Assembly: GCA_013697585.1 (NCBI GenBank)
Contig: JACCWP010000291.1
Location: forward strand, 1 to 39,830
Source: Nocardioidaceae bacterium
Lineage (GTDB): Bacteria; Actinomycetota; Actinomycetes; Propionibacteriales; Nocardioidaceae
DNA: 39,830 bases
Direction of reading: 5' to 3'
Both the position numbers and the translations under genes were made by a program. Of this stretch, positions 1-8,483 are shown piece by piece. The notes beneath the pieces were generated by a model. It was not told the origin of the DNA. It saw only the letters and a program-made list of their open reading frames with translations, and searched no databases. Each line of letters starts with the position of its first letter. The first letter of the stretch is position 1.

Positions 1-668
1 CCGATGGCGTCGAGCGCGGCCAGCGCGGACGGGTCGGTCTGCGCCCACCGGGCGACCAGGGCGCGGTCCGCCTCGGGGTGCGGCTGCAGGCCCCATGCGC
101 TGGGGCCGAACCGCGCAGCCTGCAGGGCGCCGTCCGGCGTACGCGCCAGCACGGTGCCCCCGGGTGGGAGATCGGTGACCACGTCGTCGTTCCACTGGAC
201 TGCCGGGACTGCCTCGCCACTGGCCGCCCCGGCTGCGAGCCCGCCGAACACCGGGTCGGTCCTGGCGGCGGCGGTCCAGCCCACGTCGAAGACGCCGATC
301 TGCCGGCCGGTCGGATGCGGGGCAACCCTGCCGCCGAGCGCCACAGCGGCCAGCTGGTGGCCGAGACAGATGCCGAGCAGCGGTGTCCCCGCTGCCGCCG
401 CCTCACGCGCCAGCCGCTTGGTGGGCGTGAGCCATGGGTGCGCCGTGTCGTCGTAGGCGCCCATCTCGCCGCCGAGCACGAGCAGCGCTGCGTGGTCGAC
501 GAGCGTCGTGGGCAGCGGGTCACCACGGTGGCAGCGGCGCACGTCGAGATCGGCGCCGGCGCCGCGCAACCACTCGCCGAGCAGCGCCGGCGGCGCATCG
601 TCCTCGTGCTGCACGACCAGGACCCGCGGTGCCTGCCTCGTCGACGGCAGCTGTGCTGCCTGCGTCAC
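1..668 (-). CDS. Class I glutamine amidotransferase (3' end cut by window edge)
   Basis: The minus-strand frame is open from a GTG at 668 to the left edge (222 codons, C-terminus missing). It encodes a class I glutamine amidotransferase domain: the nucleophile elbow GICLGHQLAA supplies the catalytic Cys, and GLQPHPEAD near the end supplies the His-Glu pair. Such domains release ammonia from glutamine, or hydrolyse gamma-glutamyl bonds in the PuuD-like branch. The GTG overlaps the glnA2 stop as GTGA, so translation is probably coupled to the glutamine synthetase upstream. With no synthase domain fused in the visible part, the acceptor is unknown. Because the partner is a GlnA2-type enzyme, a role in gamma-glutamyl-amine metabolism is an attractive but unproven idea. 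The family call is firm; the substrate is not. Confidence 0.85.
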   Translation of the reverse strand, partial: MTQAAQLPSTRQAPRVLVVQHEDDAPPALLGEWLRGAGADLDVRRCHRGDPLPTTLVDHAALLVLGGEMGAYDDTAHPWLTPTKRLAREAAAAGTPLLGICLGHQLAAVALGGRVAPHPTGRQIGVFDVGWTAAARTDPVFGGLAAGAASGEAVPAVQWNDDVVTDLPPGGTVLARTPDGALQAARFGPSAWGLQPHPEADRALVARWAQTDPSALAALDAI

Positions 669-2002
669 AGCACCGGCAACAGGCGGTCGAGCTCGAACTG
701 CGACACCTGGCGACGGTAGTCGTGCCACTCGGCCCGCTTGTTGCGCAGGAAGAAGTCGAAGACGTGCTCGCCCAACGTCTCGGCGACCAGCTCGCTCTCC
801 TCCATCCGCCGGATCGCCTGGTCGAGGTTGTGCGGCAGTGGGGCTATGCCGAGCGCGCGACGCTCGTCATCGGTCAACGACCACACGTCGTCCTCGGCCT
901 CGCGAGGCAGCTCGTACCCCTCCTCGATGCCCTTCAGCCCGGCCGCCAGCAGCAGCGCAAAGCTCAGGTAGGGGTTGCACGCGGCGTCGATCGACCGCAT
1001 CTCGGCCCGGGTCGACGGTCCCTTGTTGGGCTTGTACATCGGCACCCGGACCAGCGCGGACCGGTTGTTGTGTCCCCAGCACACGTACGACGGGGCCTCG
1101 CCACCGCCGATCAGCCGCTTGTAGGAGTTGACCCACTGGTTTGTGACCGCGGTGATCTCGGCGGAGTGCCGGAGCAGGCCGGCGATGAACGAGCGACCAA
1201 CCGTGGACAGCTGGTATTCCGCGCCGGCCTCGAAGAACGCGTTGCGGTCGCCCTCGAACAGCGACAGGTGGGTGTGCATGCCCGAGCCGGGATGGTCGGT
1301 GAACGGCTTGGGCATGAACGACGCGTAGATGCCCTGGCTCAGCGCGACCTCTCGTACCACGACCCTGAACGTCATGATGTTGTCGGCTGTCGTCAGCGCG
1401 TCCGCGTAGCGCAAGTCGATCTCCTGCTGCCCGGGCGCACCCTCGTGGTGGCTGAACTCCACCGAGATGCCCATGGTCTCGAGCATCGTGATGACCTCGC
1501 GGCGAAAGTCAGGCCCAACGCCCTGTGCGGTGTGGTCGAAGTAGCCGGAGTGGTCCACCGGCTCGGGCTGCCCCCCAGGGCGCGGCCTGTCCTGGAACAG
1601 GAAGAACTCGATCTCGGGGTGGGTGTAGAAGGTGAATCCCAGCTCAGCGGCCTTCGACAGCGCCCGCTTCAGCACGTGCCGCGGATCGGCGTAGGACGCA
1701 CCGCCGTCGGGCAGCACGATGTCGCAGAACATCCGGGCGGTCGACACCACCTCGCCTCGCCACGGCAGCACCTGGAACGTCGACGCGTCGGGCTTGGCGA
1801 GCATGTCGGCCTCATAGACGCGGGCGAAGCCCTCGATCGCCGATCCGTCGAAACCGATGCCCTCGTCGAACGCGTTGTCGAGCTCGGCCGGCGCGACCGC
1901 CACGGACTTGAGGAATCCGAGCACGTCGGTGAACCACAGGCGCACGAAGCGCACGTCGCGTTCCTCCAGTGCACGCAGCACGTAGTCCTCTTGCTTGCCC
2001 AT
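665..2002 (-). CDS. glnA2: GlnA2-type glutamine synthetase family protein
   Basis: This 445-aa protein is the length of actinobacterial GlnA2 (about 446 aa). It has the beta-grasp N-terminus (FTDVLGFLKSVAV, GIGFDGSAIEGF) and the catalytic domain (HPEIEFFLF, EFSHHEGAPGQQEIDL, GSGMHTHLSLF, NRSALVRVP). Family members ligate glutamate to ammonia using ATP. Some actinobacterial GlnA2/GlnA3 proteins are reported to gamma-glutamylate polyamines instead. The loop that carries the adenylylation tyrosine in GlnA1 reads EDDVWSLTDDE here, with Trp and no Tyr, so GlnE control is unlikely. Position next to nadE and panB also fits glnA2. The ATG at 2002 has no good Shine-Dalgarno but has CAGACT 7 nt upstream, suggesting a leaderless mRNA. 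The amidotransferase gene follows with a 4-nt overlap. The exact substrate cannot be read from sequence. Confidence 0.93.
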   Translation of the reverse strand: MGKQEDYVLRALEERDVRFVRLWFTDVLGFLKSVAVAPAELDNAFDEGIGFDGSAIEGFARVYEADMLAKPDASTFQVLPWRGEVVSTARMFCDIVLPDGGASYADPRHVLKRALSKAAELGFTFYTHPEIEFFLFQDRPRPGGQPEPVDHSGYFDHTAQGVGPDFRREVITMLETMGISVEFSHHEGAPGQQEIDLRYADALTTADNIMTFRVVVREVALSQGIYASFMPKPFTDHPGSGMHTHLSLFEGDRNAFFEAGAEYQLSTVGRSFIAGLLRHSAEITAVTNQWVNSYKRLIGGGEAPSYVCWGHNNRSALVRVPMYKPNKGPSTRAEMRSIDAACNPYLSFALLLAAGLKGIEEGYELPREAEDDVWSLTDDERRALGIAPLPHNLDQAIRRMEESELVAETLGEHVFDFFLRNKRAEWHDYRRQVSQFELDRLLPVL

Positions 2003-2009
2003 GGGAAAC

Positions 2010-2015
2010 AGTCTG
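2010..2015 (-). promoter_or_regulatory. Candidate -10 of glnA2 (leaderless)
   Basis: CAGACT on the minus strand fits the NANNNT -10 pattern and lies 7 nt before the glnA2 ATG, so transcription would begin at or next to the start codon. The hexamer is weaker than TANNNT. Confidence 0.4.
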
Positions 2016-2257
2016 ACAGCCTGTGCCCCTCACCCGCGATTGTGGGGAACGGGGGGTCCGGGCCGAGGTCACGTCAGCCAACCTGGCCGAGGCGGCCGGC
2101 GTCCACCGAGCCGACAACGAGGTCGCCCAGATCAGTCAGCCAGTCGAGCGGCTCACCGCCAGCGCGCCGCACTCACAACGACTCCGGCACCGGCAGCGAC
2201 ACCGATCGGCGCCACACGGCGCGGTCATCCGTCGATGTTGCGATCCGGGCTGGCATC

Positions 2258-2263
2258 TAGGCT
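2258..2263 (+). promoter_or_regulatory. Candidate -10 of nadE (leaderless)
   Basis: TAGGCT is followed by exactly 6 nt and then the nadE GTG. No Shine-Dalgarno is visible. This is the spacing expected when the start codon is the first transcribed base. Confidence 0.6.
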
Positions 2264-2269
2264 GCTGAC

Positions 2270-4036
2270 GTGCCGCAGCTGCGCCTCGCGCTCGCCCAGG
2301 TGAACCCCACCGTCGGCGACCTGGCCGGCAACGCCGAGCAGATCGCCCGATGGTGTCGGGAGGCGGCCGAGGTGGGAGCGCACCTGGTCGCGTTCCCCGA
2401 GATGGCGTTGAGCGGGTACCCGATCGAGGACCTCGCGCTGCGGTCGTCGTTCGTCGAGGCAGCGCGCGGCGAGCTGACAGAGCTGGCGCGGCGACTCGAC
2501 GTCGACGGGCTGGGTGACCTGCCCGTCGTGGTGGGATGCCTCGACCGGGTCGAGGGTGCGAGCGGCGGGGTCGGGGTCCCGAAGGGGTCCCCGCAAGACT
2601 CCGCCGCGGTCCTGCACCGAGGCGCCGTGGTGCTACGACAAGCCAAGCACCACTTGTGGAACTACGGGGTCGGCGACGAGATCCGCTACTTCGTACCGGG
2701 AGACGCGGTCAACATCGTGCGGGTGCGTGGCGTCGACGTGGCGCTCGCCGTATGCGAGGACATCTGGCGCGACGGCCCCTCGGAGGCGGCCACCGCGGCC
2801 GGAGCCGGTCTGCTGCTGGTGGTCAACGGCTCGCCCTACGAGCGCGACAAGGACGACACCCGCCACGAGCTGTGCGCGCGGCGGGCCCGGGAGGCCGGTT
2901 GTGCGCTGGCGTGGGTCAATCTCGTCGGTGGGCAAGATGAGCTGGTCTTCGACGGCGACTCGCTCGTCGTCGGCGCCGACGGCGCCCTGATCGCGCGTGG
3001 CGAGCAGTTCGTCGAGCAGCTGCTCGTCGTCGACCTCGACCTCCCGGCAGGCTCGGATGCCGCGGTGCCCGAGATGGTGGGCAAGCTTCGCCTGCAGCGA
3101 CACGTGCTCAGCAGTGATCCCGTTGCCGCGTACCCACCGGTCGCAACCGACGTCGCGAGCCCGGCGGCCAACCAGGCCGACGACGGTGTCGGTGTGGTGT
3201 GGCGGGCCATCGTCCTCGGGCTGCGCGACTACGTACGCAAGAACGGGTTCGGCTCCGTGCTCCTCGGCATGTCGGGCGGCATCGACTCGACCGTGGTCGC
3301 CCAGCTGGCGTGCGACGCGGTCGGCCCCGACAACGTGCACGGGGTGTCCAACCCGAGCGCCTGGTCCACCGAGCACTCCCGCTCCGATGCCGCCGAGCAT
3401 GCCCACCGCACCGGCTTGCACCTGCGTACGGTCCCGATCGCCGAGCTGGTGGACGGCTACGAGCGGCAGCTGCCAGGACTGGGCGAGATCGCGGGCGAGA
3501 ATCTGCAGGCCCGGTTGCGGGCGGTCACCTGGATGGCGCTGTCCAACGACGAAGGGCACCTGGTGCTCGCGTGCGGCAACAAGTCCGAGCTGGCTACCGG
3601 ATACTCCACGATCTACGGCGATGCCGTGGGCGGCTTCGCGCCGATCAAGGACGTGCCCAAGACGACGGTGTGGGAACTCGCCCGGTGGCGCAACGCCCAG
3701 GCCGACGCGGCGGGCGACGCGCCGCCGATCCCCGAGAACATCATCGCGAAACCACCGAGCGCCGAGCTGCGACCCGGCCAGCTGGACACTGACTCGTTGC
3801 CACCCTACGAGCTGCTCGACGACATCCTGGACGACTACGTCGAGCGCGACGCCAGCTCCACCGATCTGGTCGAGCTCGGCTTCGATCGTGAGCTGGTCGA
3901 GCACGTGATCCGCCTGGTCGACCAGGCGGAGTGGAAGCGCCGGCAATACCCGCCCGGCCCCAAGATCAGCATCCGCAACTTCGGCCGCGACCGCCGCGTG
4001 CCCATCACCAACGCCTGGCGAGAGCACCTCCCCTAG
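2270..4036 (+). CDS. nadE: Glutamine-dependent NAD+ synthetase
   Basis: This 588-aa two-domain enzyme makes NAD+ from deamido-NAD+, ATP and glutamine, the last step of NAD synthesis. The N-terminal nitrilase-type glutaminase domain shows the Glu-Lys-Cys triad: E44 (FPEMALSGYP), K126 (QAKHHLWNYG) and C162 (LAVCEDIWRDG). The C-terminal synthetase domain has the ATP-pyrophosphatase P-loop LGMSGGIDST near residue 335, then ACGNKSELATGYSTIYGD and the KPPSAELRPGQLDTDSLPPYE region. Length and domain order match bacterial glutamine-dependent NadE. The GTG at 2270 is preferred because the nitrilase fold begins at once (LRLALAQVNPTVGD) and a -10 box sits 6 nt upstream. The gene ends just before a 22-bp tandem repeat array and panB follows on the same strand. 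Confidence 0.97.
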   Translation: MPQLRLALAQVNPTVGDLAGNAEQIARWCREAAEVGAHLVAFPEMALSGYPIEDLALRSSFVEAARGELTELARRLDVDGLGDLPVVVGCLDRVEGASGGVGVPKGSPQDSAAVLHRGAVVLRQAKHHLWNYGVGDEIRYFVPGDAVNIVRVRGVDVALAVCEDIWRDGPSEAATAAGAGLLLVVNGSPYERDKDDTRHELCARRAREAGCALAWVNLVGGQDELVFDGDSLVVGADGALIARGEQFVEQLLVVDLDLPAGSDAAVPEMVGKLRLQRHVLSSDPVAAYPPVATDVASPAANQADDGVGVVWRAIVLGLRDYVRKNGFGSVLLGMSGGIDSTVVAQLACDAVGPDNVHGVSNPSAWSTEHSRSDAAEHAHRTGLHLRTVPIAELVDGYERQLPGLGEIAGENLQARLRAVTWMALSNDEGHLVLACGNKSELATGYSTIYGDAVGGFAPIKDVPKTTVWELARWRNAQADAAGDAPPIPENIIAKPPSAELRPGQLDTDSLPPYELLDDILDDYVERDASSTDLVELGFDRELVEHVIRLVDQAEWKRRQYPPGPKISIRNFGRDRRVPITNAWREHLP

Positions 4037-4046
4037 CCCAGCCCGC

Positions 4047-4200
4047 GATCCGCACCCCGTGGTTGCGTGATCCGCGCCCCGTGGTTGCACGATCCGCGCC
4101 CCGTGGTTGCGTGATCCGCGCCCCGTGGTTGCGTGATCCGCGCCCCGTGGTTGCGTGATCCGCGCCCCGTGGTTGCACGATCCGCGCCCCGTGGTCGCGT
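4047..4200. repeat. 22-bp tandem repeat, 7 copies (nadE-panB intergenic)
   Basis: Seven head-to-tail 22-bp units begin at 4047, 4069, 4091, 4113, 4135, 4157 and 4179. Each starts GATCCGC, continues RCCCCGTGG and ends TYGCGT or TTGCAC. The units are nearly identical, differing at one to three positions. There are no spacers. On the minus strand the unit contains CAACCACG followed by a GGATC motif, which links it to similar 22-bp units at 23351-23422 and 30688-30753. The array begins 10 nt after the nadE stop. Apparent minus-strand repeat peptides across it are by-products of the repeat, not a gene. Confidence 0.97.
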
Positions 4201-4305
4201 GACCAAGCAGACACGCGGCTGCCCTGGCTCGTTGCGGTCCGGGGTGCGACGCTGAGCAGGTCCGGGGACTCCGGCGTCGGAGCCTCGAGATCCGGAGGTG
4301 TCCCC

Positions 4306-5130
4306 ATGACCCAGCAGCCACCGTCCCGACCCCCGCGCCACGTCCGCATCCACCATCTGCGCCAGCTCAAGACCGAGGGCACGCGGTGGGCCATGCTCAC
4401 CGCCTACGACCAGTACGCTGCCTCGATCTTCGACGAGGCAGGCATCCCGGTGCTCCTGGTCGGCGACTCGGCGAGCAACAACGTGTACGCCAACGAGACC
4501 TCGCTACCGGTCACCGTCGATGAGCTGCTTCCGCTCGTACGCGCGGTGACCAGGTCGGTCAGCCGCGCGCTCGTGGTGGCAGACCTGCCCTTCGGCTCGT
4601 ACCAACGCTCCCCCGAGCAGGCGTTCGACACGGCCGTGCGGTTCATGAAGGAAGCGGGAGCGCACGCCGTGAAGCTCGAGGGGGGGCTGGCGATGCTGCC
4701 TCAGGTGCGCTTGCTGGGCAACGCGGGCATCCCGGTCATGGCGCACATTGGCTTCACCCCGCAGGCCGAGCACACCCTGGGCGGCTACCGGGTTCAAGGC
4801 CGCGGCGACGCAGCCGCCCGGGTGCTCGACGACGCAGTTGCGCTGGAGGAGGCGGGGGCGTTCGCGCTGGTCATGGAGATGGTGCCCGGCGAGGTGGCGC
4901 GCGAGGTCACAGCCAAGCTGGCCATCCCGACCATCGGCATCGGCGCCGGGCCGGACTGCGACGCCCAGGTGCTGGTCTGGCAGGACATGGCCGGGCTGCG
5001 TACGGGTCACCCGTTGCGGTTCGTCAAGCAGTACGCCGACGTGCACGGCGTGCTTCGCGAGGCCGCCGAGACATTCGCCCGAGAGGTAGCCGACGGCACC
5101 TTTCCCGGCGACGAGCACACCTTCGCCTGA
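4306..5130 (+). CDS. panB: 3-methyl-2-oxobutanoate hydroxymethyltransferase
   Basis: PanB transfers a hydroxymethyl group from 5,10-methylene-tetrahydrofolate to alpha-ketoisovalerate, giving ketopantoate for pantothenate and coenzyme A. The 274-aa TIM barrel has the family signatures: [32 protein letters not shown] (metal-binding Asp), [35 protein letters not shown] and the catalytic-Glu region [20 protein letters not shown]. Length matches the family. The ATG at 4306 has a good Shine-Dalgarno (GGAGGT at about 4293) 7 nt upstream, in contrast to the leaderless-looking neighbours. A large stem-loop follows the stop. The supply of CoA here is functionally linked to the fatty-acid genes further right, but the two are not in one operon. 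Confidence 0.97.
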   Translation: MTQQPPSRPPRHVRIHHLRQLKTEGTRWAMLTAYDQYAASIFDEAGIPVLLVGDSASNNVYANETSLPVTVDELLPLVRAVTRSVSRALVVADLPFGSYQRSPEQAFDTAVRFMKEAGAHAVKLEGGLAMLPQVRLLGNAGIPVMAHIGFTPQAEHTLGGYRVQGRGDAAARVLDDAVALEEAGAFALVMEMVPGEVAREVTAKLAIPTIGIGAGPDCDAQVLVWQDMAGLRTGHPLRFVKQYADVHGVLREAAETFAREVADGTFPGDEHTFA

Positions 5131-5158
5131 GCCTCGCCGTCCTGACGCTCCACGGATC

Positions 5159-5199
5159 TCGTGCCCTTGCGGTGGGCCCCGACCACCGCAAAGGCACGA
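5159..5199. terminator. Long stem-loop after panB
   Basis: An inverted repeat with arms 5159-5175 and 5183-5199 can form a 17-bp stem with one C/A mismatch and a 7-nt loop (5176-5182). It lies 29 nt after the panB stop and about 60 nt before the map promoter. No T-run follows on the plus strand, so it is either a U-less terminator of the kind seen in high-GC genomes or a transcript-stabilising structure. Confidence 0.6.
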
Positions 5200-5258
5200 C
5201 ATTCGCCCCCTCACCCCGCGGGAGACCTCGTCGCGGGCCTGCCTGGCACCCAGGCTCC

Positions 5259-5264
5259 TACACT
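5259..5264 (+). promoter_or_regulatory. Candidate -10 of map (leaderless)
   Basis: TACACT is followed by 6 nt and the GTG at 5271. No Shine-Dalgarno lies between them. Confidence 0.6.
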
Positions 5265-5270
5265 CGTCGG

Positions 5271-6143
5271 GTGAGCCCCACCCGCACCGCTCTTGCACCC
5301 GCGGCAGTCTCGCCGCGCCGGCCGGTTCCTTCGACGATCCCCCAACCGGAGTACGTCGACCGGCCCGCACCCCGCCCCTACGACGGGCCACACGTCATGC
5401 CGCCCGAGGTGGTCGAGGTGATGAGGGTGGCCGGGCGCATCGCGGCCCGAGCGCTCGACGTCATCGCCGACGCGGTGGCACCGGGCGTGCCGACCGACGA
5501 GCTGGACCGGGTCGGGCACGAGTTCGTGCTCGATCATGGTGCATACCCGTCGACGCTTGGCTACAAGGGCTTTCCCAAGTCTGTATGCACAAGCGTCAAC
5601 GAGGTCATCTGCCACGGCATCCCCGACGCTCGCCGGCTCGAAGACGGGGACGTCGTCAACGTCGACATCACCGCCTACCTCACCGTCGACGGGATCGGAG
5701 CACACGGCGACACCAACCGCACCTACCTCGTCGGCGACGTCGACGACGAGTCCCGGCTGCTGGTCGAGCGCACCCGCGAGGCGATGCTGCGTGGCGTCAA
5801 GGCGGTCCGCGCCGGCCGCCAGGTCAATGTCGTCGGGAGGGTGATCGAGTCGTACGCCAAGCGCTTCGGCTACGGCGTCGTACGCGACTTCACGGGCCAC
5901 GGTGTCGGTACGGAGTTCCACTCCGGCCTGGTGATTCCCCACCACGACGAGCCGCACTTCGACACGCTCATCGAGCAGGGCATGACGTTCACCATCGAGC
6001 CGATGCTCACACTGGGCACGTACGAGTGGGATCTGTGGGACGACGGGTGGACGGTCACGACGACAGACAAGTCGCGCAGCGCGCAGTTCGAGCACACCGT
6101 CCTGGTCACCGCCTCCGGGCCTGAGATCCTCACCCTGCCCTGA
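5271..6143 (+). CDS. map: Type I methionine aminopeptidase
   Basis: This enzyme removes N-terminal Met from nascent proteins. The protein is 290 aa from the GTG at 5271. The five metal ligands are in place: Asp in VNVDITAYL, Asp in AHGDTNRTY, His in GHGVGTEFH, Glu in FTIEPML and Glu in FEHTVLVT. The proline-rich N-terminal extension of about 40 residues ([19 protein letters not shown]) is typical of the actinobacterial type Ic enzyme (M. tuberculosis MapB). The start is chosen because this extension matches that family and TACACT lies 6 nt upstream; an in-frame extension to about 5172 would overlap the panB stem-loop. The secreted HNH nuclease begins 1 nt after the stop. Confidence 0.96.
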   Translation: MSPTRTALAPAAVSPRRPVPSTIPQPEYVDRPAPRPYDGPHVMPPEVVEVMRVAGRIAARALDVIADAVAPGVPTDELDRVGHEFVLDHGAYPSTLGYKGFPKSVCTSVNEVICHGIPDARRLEDGDVVNVDITAYLTVDGIGAHGDTNRTYLVGDVDDESRLLVERTREAMLRGVKAVRAGRQVNVVGRVIESYAKRFGYGVVRDFTGHGVGTEFHSGLVIPHHDEPHFDTLIEQGMTFTIEPMLTLGTYEWDLWDDGWTVTTTDKSRSAQFEHTVLVTASGPEILTLP

Positions 6144-6144
6144 C

Positions 6145-6837
6145 ATGCCCGCGCCGCGACGACTGCTGGCGGGCTGCCTGTGCGCGGTGTTCACAACCGG
6201 GCTCCTGACAGTGGTCCCGGCAACGGCTGGTCCCGTGGCTGACCCGGCCGCCGACGACCGAGCCGTCACCCTCCGGCTGCGCGAAGCCGTCCGTCGCCTG
6301 GACGCTGGTCGGGAGCGGCGCGGGGGCTATGACCGGGACAAGTTCGAGCACTGGATCGACACCGACGGCGACTGCCGTGACACCCGCGACGAAGTGCTCC
6401 GGCAGGAGTCACGACGCGCGACCACGGGAGGCAGCTGCGACGTCACCGGCGGCAGGTGGTTCTCTTACTACGATCGGGTCAGGTGGACCGACGACGACGA
6501 CGTCGACATCGACCACCTGGTGCCACTTGCCGAGGCCTGGGACTCCGGTGCCCGGCGGTGGGACAGCGGCACACGACGTCGCTTCGCCAACGACCTTCGC
6601 GACCGGCGATCACTGGTCGCCGTGACCGACGACGTCAACCAGTCCAAGGGCGACCAGGACATCGCCCAGTGGCTGCCTGACTTCGGCCGTTGCCGCTATG
6701 TGCGCCAGTGGGTGGTGGTGAAGATCCGCTGGTCCCTGCGGGTGGACCCACCCGAGGACCAGCGCCTGCGTACTCTCGCTGGCCGCTGCCGCAACGCCCG
6801 GCTGATGATCACCAAGGCGACCATCGGCCGCGGCTGA
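6145..6837 (+). CDS. Secreted HNH-family (DUF1524-like) nuclease
   Basis: This 230-aa protein starts with a signal peptide: basic MPAPRR, then hydrophobic LLAGCLCAVFTTGLLTVV, then PATAGP as the likely cleavage region. The mature part matches exported HNH/DUF1524 (GmrSD C-terminal type) proteins: HWIDTDGDCRDTRDEVL, then DIDHLVPLAEAWDSGA with the catalytic Asp-His, then LVAVTDDVNQSKGDQDIAQW with the motif Asn. Four Cys residues in the mature region could form disulfides, as expected outside the cell. The likely role is hydrolysis of extracellular nucleic acid, for nutrition or competition. It follows map with a 1-nt gap, so it is probably co-transcribed, although the functions are unrelated. 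It converges on rnpB. The family is clear; the substrate is inferred. Confidence 0.88.
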   Translation: MPAPRRLLAGCLCAVFTTGLLTVVPATAGPVADPAADDRAVTLRLREAVRRLDAGRERRGGYDRDKFEHWIDTDGDCRDTRDEVLRQESRRATTGGSCDVTGGRWFSYYDRVRWTDDDDVDIDHLVPLAEAWDSGARRWDSGTRRRFANDLRDRRSLVAVTDDVNQSKGDQDIAQWLPDFGRCRYVRQWVVVKIRWSLRVDPPEDQRLRTLAGRCRNARLMITKATIGRG

Positions 6838-6855
6838 GCCACGGTTCCAGGCGAG

Positions 6856-7280
6856 GCGGACGAGCCGGCCTGTAGGCCGGATTCTGTCCGGCCGCCGCCA
6901 CTGGCGACGGCCGGGGCGGCCATCCATCTCGAGACGCCGTCACCGACGCCGTCGTGCGGCCTACCCGCGGACATCGGGCGAGCAGCCCTCGATCGTCCGC
7001 GCAGCGGGCCGCACGTGGCGACCCGCCAACTTGGCCTTGCTCCAGACGGGGTTTACCGAGCCGCCCCGGTCACCCGGGGCGCTGGTGGTCTCTTACACCA
7101 CCGTTTCACCCTTGCCCGCACCGCGCGCCCGAAGGCCCGCGGCCGTTGGCGGTCTGTTCTCTGTGGCACTGTCCCGCAGGTCACCCTGGGTGGGTGTTGC
7201 CCACCGCCCTGCCCTGTGGAGTCCGGACCTTCCTCGACAGGCTTGCGCCTGCCGCGGCCGCCCGGCCGGCTCGTCCGCGC
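6856..7280 (-). ncRNA. rnpB: RNase P RNA, class A
   Basis: This is the catalytic RNA that matures tRNA 5' ends. Diagnostic blocks on the minus strand are GAGGAAGGTCCGGACTCCAC (start of the catalytic core) and GGTAAACCCCGTCTGGAG (P4-proximal element). The ends are set by the P1 helix, where 7264-7278 pairs perfectly over 15 bp with 6856-6870. The length of about 425 nt fits actinobacterial class A RNA. A TAGGCT -10 box lies 7 nt before the predicted 5' end. Several spurious reading frames across the region are not genes. Confidence 0.96.
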
Positions 7281-7285
7281 CGCAC

Positions 7286-7291
7286 AGCCTA
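7286..7291 (-). promoter_or_regulatory. -10 box of rnpB
   Basis: TAGGCT on the minus strand lies about 7 nt upstream of the predicted mature 5' end, so transcription would start at the P1 helix. It is the same hexamer as the nadE -10. Confidence 0.6.
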
Positions 7292-7367
7292 GCCCCACCG
7301 CTGAGCCTGACGTTCGGCAGCCGACACTCCGGGCAAGCCCAGTGAGACGTCAGGGTCAGCGGGCGGG

Positions 7368-8483
7368 TCACTCGGGGAGGGCGGCGAAGGTGCCCAGCAC
7401 GGCGGCGCCGTCCGGCCACCACCGCACCTGGCTGACCGACCCGGGAGCCAGCTGCATCCGGTGCACCACCTCCGGTGGGGCAGCGAGCGCCCGCCGCACG
7501 ACTGACTTGATCGGCGTCGCGTGACAGACCAGGACCACCGCCTGCTTCTCGTACGCAACCAGGGCGCGGTCCACCGCGCGGTCGACCCGAGCCGCGAGCG
7601 CCGTCAGCGACTCCCCGCCCGGCGGCGCCTGGTCAGGGTCAGCGAACCACCGGCCCAGCTCGGCCGGCCAACGCTCGCGCACGGAAGCCAAGTCGAGCCC
7701 GTCCCAGTCGCCGAACGCCAGCTCGGCAAGGTCGTCGTCAAAGGTCACCTCGACTCCGAGGGCGGCGCCGGCCGCGGCAGCAGTCTCGCGGGCGCGCCGC
7801 AGCGGCGAGCTCACGACCCCGCCGACGTCGCCGCGCCGGGCCAGCCAGACCGCCGCCCGCTCCGCTTCCGCCCTGCCCTGTTGCGTCAGCTCCGGGTCGG
7901 AGCCACCGCGGCCGCAGAACAGCCGCCGCTCGGTGCTCTGGGTCGTGCCGTGCCGCAACAGCAGCAGCGTCGTCGGCGTCCCCCTCGACACGTCATGTAT
8001 CGCGAGGCCCCTCGGCGGCGCATCGGATGACGTCCGGGGGTGGGGGGTCGGGGACCAACGGCCGTCGAGCACCGCATTGACGAGGGCGTCGGCACGGGAG
8101 TTGTCGGCCCGCGGGACCCAGGTCCACGACACGTCGGGCGGTGCCAGTCGTCGGGCTTGCACGGCGAGGGGGCGCAGGTCGGGGTGCTTGACCTTCCAGC
8201 GCCCTGCCATCTGCTCGACGACCAGCTTGGAGTCCATCCGCACCTCGAGCCGGGCGTCGGGAGCGTGCTCGCGGGCGAGCTCCAAGCCAGCGATCAGCCC
8301 GCGGTACTCCGCGACGTTGTTGGTCGTCCTGCCGATCGTGGCTGCCGACTCGCCGAGCAGGCTGCCGGTGTCGGCATCGCGCAGCAGCGCGCCGTACGCC
8401 GCCGGGCCGGGATTGCCGCGCGCTCCCCCGTCGGCCTCGACGACGACACGTACGGGCTTCGCCGAGCTCGAGGCGGCGCTCAC
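7368..8483 (-). CDS. Bifunctional RNase HI / histidine phosphatase (CobC-like)
   Basis: This 371-aa fusion resembles M. tuberculosis Rv2228c. The N-terminal RNase HI domain (about 1-135) has the acidic residues of the active site: Asp in VEADGGARGN, Glu in NNVAEYRGL, Asp in RMDSKLVVEQ and Asp in ADNSRADALVN. It degrades RNA in RNA-DNA hybrids. The C-terminal histidine phosphatase domain (about 165-371) has the LLRHGTT motif with the phospho-accepting His, SSPLRRARETA, and the second catalytic His in VCHATPIKS. It resembles alpha-ribazole phosphatase (CobC) of B12 synthesis. The GTG at 8483 overlaps the stop of the zinc-ribbon gene as GTGA; a longer reading would overlap that gene heavily. It is the last gene of the nif3 operon and ends next to the rnpB promoter. 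Confidence 0.93.
   Translation of the reverse strand: MSAASSSAKPVRVVVEADGGARGNPGPAAYGALLRDADTGSLLGESAATIGRTTNNVAEYRGLIAGLELAREHAPDARLEVRMDSKLVVEQMAGRWKVKHPDLRPLAVQARRLAPPDVSWTWVPRADNSRADALVNAVLDGRWSPTPHPRTSSDAPPRGLAIHDVSRGTPTTLLLLRHGTTQSTERRLFCGRGGSDPELTQQGRAEAERAAVWLARRGDVGGVVSSPLRRARETAAAAGAALGVEVTFDDDLAELAFGDWDGLDLASVRERWPAELGRWFADPDQAPPGGESLTALAARVDRAVDRALVAYEKQAVVLVCHATPIKSVVRRALAAPPEVVHRMQLAPGSVSQVRWWPDGAAVLGTFAALPE

Noticed and set aside
434-2260. Very long plus-strand frame opposite the amidotransferase and glnA2
   Set aside because: It is an antisense by-product of GC-rich third positions. The minus-strand genes have full domain matches and this frame has none. The same applies to long opposite frames over nadE, aceE, the PHP gene and fabD/fabH.
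4047-4200. CRISPR-like appearance of a regularly repeated 22-bp motif
   Set aside because: The units are contiguous with no spacers and there are no cas genes. It is a simple tandem array.
4005-4400. Minus-strand frames encoding a repeated peptide rich in RGAD/ATTGRGS
   Set aside because: The peptide repeats come only from the 22-bp DNA array. There is no ribosome site, and the frames run into panB and nadE on the opposite strand.
6844-7425. Several short frames on both strands across rnpB
   Set aside because: The region is a structured RNA with diagnostic RNase P motifs and a perfect P1 helix.
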